A stretch of DNA of 64,000 nt from Parus major (lineage: Eukaryota > Chordata > Aves > Passeriformes > Paridae): the NCBI RefSeq assembly GCF_001522545.3, contig NC_031795.1, positions 6,316,172-6,380,171 on the forward strand, written 5' to 3'. The position numbers and the translations under genes are program-made. A model generated the notes under the pieces. The model ran no database searches. It was not told the origin of the DNA and saw nothing but the letters and a program-made list of their open reading frames with translations. Position 1 is the stretch's first letter; every line of letters starts with the position of its first letter. Of this stretch, positions 56,477 to 64,000 are shown piece after piece.

Positions 56477-59400
56477 ATGCCGCAGTTCAGCATGGCAGAG
56501 GCCAGGCTTTGGGGACATCAGTTTGTGCAGTTCCTGCAGGACACGGGCCGGGAGCAGGTGAGCCTGCGGGAAACGCTGCGGACCATCTACAACCAGGAGT
56601 TCCGGGGCAGGTAAGAGCCCTCAGCCAGACCCGGGCAGCATCCCCTGGGCCAGACCCTTGGCCAGCATCCCCAGCGCCGGGCCAGCAGCATCACTGGGGT
56701 CCCCAAGCTCGTCTGTCTCACCAAAGCCCTGCTGGGATGATCCCCAGCTCCACGGGCCCCCAGCAGCTGCCTGGGGATGGCCTTGGACACCCACTGCCCA
56801 CCGTACTCCCTCTCCAGCCTCACCCTGCTGACACCAGTCGCTCTGGCCCTTGTGCAATATCACCACTGTTAATCCTTGGGAAAGCCAGGGCTCGGTGCAC
56901 TGGTGGGACTGGGAGGAGGAACATGGGGAGTCACCACTTCTGGGAGCACAGTGCCTGTGCCAGCTCAGCCCCCGAGGGGACCGGCTGTCAGGGCCAGGCA
57001 GTGAGACAGCTGGAACGGCTGTGGCACAGCTGGAGCGATGGCACAGCACGGAATTGCTGGAGCAGCCAGCAGGGATGTAAGATTTGCACAGGCCAGTGGG
57101 AAGCCCAAGTCCTTCTTCCTCTTCTGGAGCAGAAAGGGCCTGCTGAGAACTCCCTCACTGCAGCCTCAGTGTCCTGCTTCATCTTCCTACGTGCCTCACC
57201 TCAGCTGCCCGTGCCTGTGGCAGCTGAGCCAGTCTCCCACACAAACCTCTCCCTTGTCTCCACAGGACTGAGGCAAAGACACCCGGCTTTTCCTGCATCT
57301 TGTACGCACTGAAGGCAGCCCATCAGGTTCAGGTGCGAGGGGAGGTGGTGAAGTTCAAGGTGAGTTCATGCTGGGGCAGTGGCCACCAGGACTGGCTCCT
57401 CAGGAGCCCCCTGCAGGATCCCGGGGCCACGATGATTCCGGCTGCTCCTTGCAGGTGAAGAGGTGTGTGGTGGTGGCAGACCAGTACCGGAGACCCAGAG
57501 TGAATGCACGGACATCCATGTCCAAGTCTGCCTCAGGACAGCAGCTCAGCTCCACTCCACAAACGCCCCCGATCTATGGCAAGCAGTGGTAGGATCGGCA
57601 GCACCCCTTGGCACAGCCCCTGGCTCCCTCACCCCGCCTGGGAAAGCCTGACCCTCCCTCCCCGCAGGGCTGAGCTCATTCGTGGGAAGCACGGGGTGGA
57701 GATCGCCTCAGACTGTGACCAGGGCAATGGGAATATTCGCTTCCCAGTGGTGCCGGGTGAGCCCCGGACAGTCACTGTCCTGGTGCACAACCGTGGGACG
57801 GAGGTGGTGACACTGCAGCGCTTCCAGTCACGCCAGCAGTCCCAGGAGCTCTCCTTCACCGACGAGCAAGGGGCAGTGCAGGGCCAGTCCCTGCTGTTAC
57901 ACCCAGGTAGGGTCCCATCCCACACCCTGCCTGGCAGAGAGGATGCAGGACCCCATCTCACCTCTTCACCCCGCAGGTGCCACATACCCCATCCAGGTGC
58001 GGTGCCTCACCACCTGCAATGGGCACTTCAACGCTGTGGTGTTCTTCGAGTTCACCAAGGAGCCAGACCAGCCCTTCAGCATCTCACGTTACATTGCTGC
58101 CATCGCCGAGAGCCAGCTAGCCAAGGAGCTGGGACCCTCGGCACCTTTCCAGCCTTACGAGGCCAGCCTCCAGCGCTTTGTCACAGTCATCACTGAGGAT
58201 GGCATCCCCCCTGACAGGTATGTGGTGAAGTCACCTGCTGCCATCCTGAGCAGAAGGACCCAGCCTGTTCTCCAGCCAGGACAAGGTTCAGCTCCTTGAC
58301 TGTCTGGCACCACAGGACAGATCTTCAGCCCTGTGCAATGGCTGGTGACAGTGGGGTAGGGGACAATTTTGTAGTCCCTGCAGCACTGCTGTCCCCTCTA
58401 CCCAGCTCCCTGAAAAACAAACTGGAGAGGGAAATCCCTCTGGGTACCTACCAGTACCCAAAGAGCCTCAAGGACACGATTCTGCTTGGACCCAACACCA
58501 GTGCCAGCTCCAGCTGGGCTGCCATGCGGTGAGTGCCGAGGGCTGAGAGCGATGCTGAGGTGTTCCTTGAGTGCCAAGCTATCCCTGGGACACTGACACA
58601 GCTGCTGCCCTTCCACAGCTTGCTGCTGGAAGCACCTCTGCAGGCTGACAACTACCAACAGAAATTCCAGCTGCTGCTGCACCTGGAGGAGATCCAGATG
58701 GAGGTGGACATCCGGCGCTACGACATGCAGGATGTGACCATGGTGCAGGAGAGGGCTCTGCTGGTTCTCAATGTGTGTAGGGGGTGAGGGATGAGGGGTG
58801 CTGGCACAACACTGGCACTCCCAGAGTGCCTGGCATCACACTGGCCCTTTGGCACAGGTGCCTGGCGTGGCTGAGAACCGCCCATCCCTGCTGAGAGGGG
58901 ACCACCTCTTTGCCCACCTGAGCAGCGAGCGGGACCACTCCCCACTCGTCCAGTACAAGGGCTACGTGCACAGCGTGGAACTGGAGAAGGTCAGGCTGGG
59001 CTTCTCCTCCAAGTGAGTGATGTCTGGTCCCAGCAGCCTTTCTCAGAGATGCCAAAGGCCAGGAGCGGGTTGGAAAGGGCCAGGAGGACATGGAAGAGTG
59101 CCCCGTGCTCTGCTCACACCATTCCTTCCCAGGCTGCAGAAGAAGTTTGTGAACAACCTGAAGTTCGATGTGACCTTCACCTTCAACCGGCTGCCACTGC
59201 AGGTCCAGCATCGGGCTGCAGTCCTGGCCGTGCGCCGTGGCTTGTTCAGCCTCCTCTTCCCCTCTGCCTCCTGCCACAAGTCCCTCTTCCCAGGCCCCTT
59301 CCAGCCCCGGTGAGTCCCCAGCTGTGCAGGGTGGGAGGCTCTGAGGGACGGAGGTGATGGTGCTCCAGCAGCTCTGCTCCCACAGGTGGTTTAACCGCAA

Positions 59401-62161
59401 GCTGGAGACCAACGAGGAGCAGTGCAAAGCCGTGAGCCACATTGTGACAGGGATGTCCCGGCCAGCCCCGTACCTGATCTTTGGCCCCCCTGGCACTGGC
59501 AAGACGGTCACTATGGTAGAGGCCATCAAGCAGGTGAGTGGTAGGTGCCCAAATCCAACCCTGAGCGTTGCTTCCCACTCTTGTGTGTGGGGCTCAATGC
59601 TGTTGCCTCCTCCTCCCACCCAGGTGTGGACTTGCTTCAAGGATGCCCGTATCTTGGCCTGTGCCCCCTCCAACAGTGCCACAGACCTGCTGTGCCAGTG
59701 CCTCATCAAGGACATTGCCCCTGAGAATGTCTACAGGCTCATCGCCAGCTCCAGGAGCCCCAGGGAAGTACCCACCGATATCATGGTAGGTCCCTGCCCC
59801 TGCACCCTGAAATCCTGACAGCACACCTGGGCTGGCATCCCCCGGGACAGTGGGACCTCATCCAATGCCTGTGCTCCAGCCCTGCTGCAACTGGGATGAT
59901 GAGCAGAGCAGCTACGTGTACCCAAGCAAGGAGAGCCTGAGGCAGTACCGGATTATCATCACCACACTGGTGACAGCAGGAAGGTCAGAGGAGCTGGGAC
60001 TGTCCCCAGCATCTGTGGCAGGTGGACCCAGGGCTGCCTTGCAGGCAGGCTGTGAAGGCAATCCCTCTGGAATTCAGCAGGGAGGGGCTGGACGAGGGCA
60101 GGCAACAGGGGGTGAAATCCCTCCTCTGTGGGAGAATAAGGATGAAGGGTAGGAAAAAAAGGATGGCCAGGTGGGGCAGGATGCTGAGACACCCTCATTC
60201 CATCTCTCCTCCAGGCTGGTGTCAGCCAACTTCCCCCCTGGGTTTTTCTCCCACGTCTTCATTGATGAGTGTGGCCACGCGGTAGAGCCGGAGAGCCTGG
60301 TTGCCATTGCGGGTGAGTGCTGTCCCAAGGACCAGCATCTCTGGCATGGCCTGGGGTCCTTCCATCCCCCACTGAGCTCTCCCTGTTCCCAGGACTCCTG
60401 GCTCCCATGGACCAGGAGACCAACCCCAATGGGGGGCAGCTGGTGCTGGCAGGAGACCCCCAGCAGCTGGGCCCTGTCCTGACCTCACCACTGGCTATCC
60501 AGCATGGTTTGGGTGAGTAGGGAGGGGGCTGGGAGTGCTGCAGGTACCCCACAGGGGCTCAGTGGCCTTGTGGGGAGCCACAGGATGTCACTGGGCACAG
60601 GCACCTCACTGCTGGAGAGGCTGATGCTGCACAATCCCCTGTACAAGAAGTCGAGTGGAGGATACAATCCACAGTTCATCACTAAGCTGCTCTGGAACTA
60701 CAGGTGGGGACAGGGATGGTGCAGGGAGGGATTGAGCCAGGCAGGGATTGGCATCTCCAGGATCTGTCCCCCAGAGCCTCTTCGTGCCCCAGCTGGTGTG
60801 GGAGGTGGGAGTGCACCTGCTGTCCTGGGGGCACAGTGCCCGAGAGGGTTCTGGACCCACCCTGGGCACTGTCCTGCCTCTGCCAGGTCCCACGAGGCCA
60901 TTCTCAGGATCCCAAATGAGCTCTTCTACGAGAACGAGCTGAAGGTGTGCAAGAGCGACAGGCTTGACGTCCAGAATCTGTTTTGTACCTGGGAGGAGCT
61001 TCCCAAAAAAGTGAGGGATGCAGAAGGGAGTGACCCAGGGGGATCCCTGAGGCACAGGCAGAGCAGAGCCAAATGTTCTCCATCCCCAGGGCTTCCCAAT
61101 CATCTTCCATGGGGTTTGCGGGGAAGACCAGAGAGAGGCCAAAAGCCCCTCATTCTTCAACACGGCTGAAATTGAGGTCCTGGTCCACTACCTCAAGAAG
61201 CTGCTGCAGAGCCAGGGCAAGGGAAGCTGCCCCTCCGTGTCCCCCAAGGAGATCGGCATCATTTCTCCCTACAGGAAGCAGGTGAGGGACACAGCTCTGC
61301 GGGCAGGACATAGGCAGAGGCCTCCCCAAGGGACAGGGAACACTGGGATGGATGGGCAGCCCCAGGGCTGGCACAAGGATGGCCCTGTGGGGGCTGGATT
61401 TTGTCACATGCCTCCACTCAGGTAGAGAAGATCCGGAAAGCCATCACATCCCTGGATCCCGATCTGCAGAAGCTGCCGGACATCAGGCAACTGAAGGTAT
61501 GGAGGAGAGAGGAGCATGCCCTGCCAGCCCCAGCCCAGGGGTGCTCCTGGCCCCTCACCTGCTGTCCCTGTCCCAGGTGGGCTCTGTGGAAGAGTTCCAG
61601 GGCCAGGAGCGGCACGTGATCCTCATCTCCACCGTGCGCAGCTGCAGCACGTACCTCCAGTTCGACCAGACCTTCAGGCTGGGCTTCCTCAAGAACCCCA
61701 AGGTACTGCCTTGCCCCAGGCAGACCTTTCTTCCTTGGCATCCCCTTCTCCCCTCTGGTTCTCATAGGCAGGTGGAGCGTGCTCAGTGCCTGCACCCAGA
61801 TGGGGCTGCGAGACGATGAGAGGTGTTGCAGCCAGGTAAAGCCCTCTTGCTTGTCCTCTTCAGAGGCTTAATGTGGCCATCACCAGGGCCAAGGCTCTGC
61901 TGATCGTGGTGGGTAATCCGGTCGTTCTCAGCAAGGACCCCCACTGGCACAGGTGAGCTGCTCCTGGCCCCTGGCACAGACAGTGCTCACCAGCTCCTGC
62001 CCTCCCCTGCAGCACAGCCCACGCTGCCCTCCCTCTGCACCTGCAGGTTCCTCAGGTACTGCAAGGACGAGGGAGCCTACACAGGATACCCCTACGAGCC
62101 TGAGAGCACAGCTGAGGACACAATCGCCGACAACCTCCACATGCTGCAGCTCAGTGCTTAG
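56477..62161 (+). CDS. MOV10: MOV10, RISC-associated antiviral RNA helicase (complete)
   Basis: Superfamily 1 (UPF1-like) 5'-3' RNA helicase acting in cytoplasmic granules in miRNA silencing, and against retroelements and RNA viruses. Coding exons: 56477-56610, 57266-57359, 57455-57588, 57668-57906, 57977-58217, 58406-58528, 58619-58772, 58858-59012, 59133-59309, 59386-59533, 59624-59785, 59880-59983, 60215-60312, 60393-60512, 60601-60703, 60887-61010, 61090-61281, 61422-61496, 61577-61702, 61864-61952, 62047-62161. Phases all join: 968 aa (human 1003; the C-terminal tail is shorter). Motifs: Walker A GPPGTGKT at residues 517-524, motif II DECG at 639-642 (DEAG in human), GDPQQLGP at 675-682, SVEEFQGQE at 862-870 and NVAITRAK at 904-911. 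The start MPQFS matches human MPSKFS; the next Met is residue 6. Introns are small and GC-rich. RHOC converges from the right. Confidence 0.96.
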
Positions 62162-62783
62162 TGCAGGTGAGCAGAGCTGGGCACTGCCAGTGGGGCCCCA
62201 ACAGCATCCTGGAGCAGCAGCATGGCCAGAGTTCCAGCTGGGGCACTGGGAGGCTTCTCCTGCCCCAATTGCAACAGGGCTTACAAGAGGTTTCTGCTGA
62301 GGTCTTGCATGTCTCCATCTTGAAGTCAGGGGCCAGCTCTGCCATGAGGTTTCTCTGCAGAAAACGCACCGGTGAAGGGAAGAGAAGCCCCAAGAAGCTC
62401 CATCCCCCTCAGCCTGTCCCTGGCCTGCAGCACCTCCTGCTCTTTCTGTCTCAGTCTCAGGGTGCTCCATGCGCCCCTGAGGAGATGGGACTGAATCCTC
62501 CGGACCAGAAGGTGTTGCCAGGCTTTGCTGCCAGCCACGAAGCCCACACCAGCATCAGACTGGGACAAGTCTCCATTTTAATCATGTTTGTGGCAGAGCA
62601 ATTCTCTGTGGCTAGTCTCACCATTCAGTGAAAGGCTTAAGCCTGGAGACTCTGGCCTCCAAAGAGCATCACTGGGTACACAGCTGCTGTGATGGGTGAC
62701 TGGGGAAGGCCTGGCCTGGGATGGGCTGGCTCAGCTCTCCACTGGGCCTGGCCTTAGGCTGTGCAGGCACTCTATTTCCCTGG

Positions 62784-62789
62784 AATAAA
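62784..62789 (+). terminator. MOV10 poly(A) signal
   Basis: AATAAA in TGGAATAAATGTTTAG, with GAGTATTGTTGAGTCC (GU-rich) about 20 bases downstream. Confidence 0.75.
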
Positions 62790-63173
62790 TGTTTAGAGAA
62801 AAACAGAGTATTGTTGAGTCCTAGGTGAGCCTTGCTTCCACAGACAGGGCTTTGGAGCAGCATCAGGCTCCCTGCAGCCCTGCCCTGCTCCAGATGCAGG
62901 ATGGCTCCAGCAGTGCTGGCAATGCCCATCAGCAGGGACTGGGTACAGCTGGGGAGCTCCTGCCTGGCCCCTCCCATGTAAACTGCTTCCTGGCTCTTTG
63001 GCAAGCTCAGGCTACTGAGCCCTGATCCTCCACCAGCAGCTGAAGCAAGAGGGGCTGGGGGCAGGCAAATCCTCACCCTGCAGCACAAGGAGCCTGGAGC
63101 AGCGAGGGACACAAAGGAGAGCCAGAAGAACACCACACAAGCAAAGTTACCATTACTAAAATACTGGTTTGCA

Positions 63174-63179
63174 TTTATT
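63174..63179 (-). terminator. RHOC poly(A) signal
   Basis: TTTATT on the plus strand, AATAAA on the minus strand, in GAGAATAAATGCAAACC, 0.58 kb after the RHOC stop codon. Confidence 0.75.
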
Positions 63180-63754
63180 CTCCCAGTTATGCAGCTCTGT
63201 TCACTGCTGCCAAGTCCACCACCGAGGCAGACTGGAAGGCGATACCGGCAGAGCTGGGCACACGTCCTGGGAGCAGAGCTCCTGGCAGCAGCTGAGCCCA
63301 GCACTGCTCCCAGCCAGGGCTAAAGCTGCCCAGGCGAGTCTGTAACGCCGCTGGGTGCTGCCTGCACAGCCAAGGACAGCAGGCAAAGCACACCACGGGC
63401 CTGGCACAGCCCACACGGGAGCTGTGACTGGCACCTCCTGCTTCTGTGCCACCTGCCCCGAGCTGGGGAAGGAGAGCAACACCACGGCCATGCCCGTGGG
63501 AAAGGCAAAACCAGGGAGCTCAGCACAAACCAGGGCGACACGGGGAGCGACAAACGCCCGGCCCGTGGAGAACAGCAGGTTCTGAAGGCACTGGCCCCTC
63601 CTGGCCCCGGAATGTCACAGGGACACCCTGCGGGCGTGGGTGGCAGCTCTGGTGCAAAGGGTTCAGGGCACGGAGTGGCACCACGAGGTGCTGCGTGGGC
63701 TGTGTGCCAGCACCCCCTCCCCGGGCAGGGCACCCCGGTGCCAGCTGGGGCCGC

Positions 63755-63928
<174 letters not shown>

Positions 63929-64000
63929 CTAGGAAGCAGTAAAAACAGCGTTTGGAAACATTGCCAACAACAGCAACTGCCCCTGGGGCATCCAGCCCCT

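Larger units (their letters stand above)
62162..63754. other. MOV10 and RHOC convergent 3' ends
   Basis: No further coding exon is seen. MOV10 would end after the AATAAA at 62784-62789 on the plus strand, and RHOC after the AATAAA at 63179-63174 on the minus strand. That leaves about 385 bases between the signals, so the two 3'UTRs (about 0.65 kb and 0.6 kb) would not overlap if these signals are used. Confidence 0.7.

Noticed and set aside
58768..59715. 315-codon open frame on the minus strand across MOV10 exons 8-10
   Set aside because: It is antisense to well-supported MOV10 exons with matching splice sites and conserved motifs, and its translation resembles no protein family. High GC explains the lack of stops.

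Overview
This window is vertebrate nuclear DNA, almost certainly from a bird. It has spliced genes with GT-AG introns, about twenty fragments of the CR1 LINE family (typical 3' ends resembling a reversed GGTTGGAAGGGACC), GC-rich promoters, and proteins close to known avian and human orthologues. From established knowledge the block matches human 1p13.2; I recall it on a chicken microchromosome (26), but the sequence cannot show that. I reconstructed every gene by hand from splice sites and reading phase. The reconstructed proteins fit family lengths: CAPZA1 286 aa, ST7L 573 aa, MOV10 968 aa.

Layout. 1-8915: non-coding DNA upstream of the first WNT2B exon I can recognise, including a CpG-rich block (about 4860-5640) broken by an assembly gap (5363-5501) inside a CCCAG repeat. 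8916-12837: WNT2B exons 2-5 (+). 12838-21898: WNT2B 3'UTR and the probable long ST7L 3'UTR, tail to tail. 21899-43525: ST7L on the minus strand, 15 coding exons. 43526-44121: a bidirectional promoter containing a diverged tandem duplication. 44122-53805: CAPZA1 (+), 10 coding exons. 53806-56476: CAPZA1 3'UTR and MOV10 promoter, with an interferon-response-like site. 56477-62161: MOV10 (+), 21 coding exons. 62162-63754: convergent 3' ends of MOV10 and RHOC. 63755-63928: last coding exon of RHOC (-), whose upstream exons lie beyond the window.

The genes are functionally unrelated neighbours rather than a pathway: a secreted Wnt ligand, a membrane protein of the ST7 family, an actin-capping subunit, an antiviral RNA helicase and a Rho GTPase. 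WNT2B-ST7L-CAPZA1 is the paralogous counterpart of WNT2-ST7-CAPZA2, so this is an old duplicated block.

I found no undescribed system. The items most worth checking are the duplicated ST7L/CAPZA1 promoter module, the IRF/ISRE-like site before MOV10, the distant ST7L terminal exon with an alternative read-through end, the missing WNT2B first exon, and CR1 fragments lying very close to exons.
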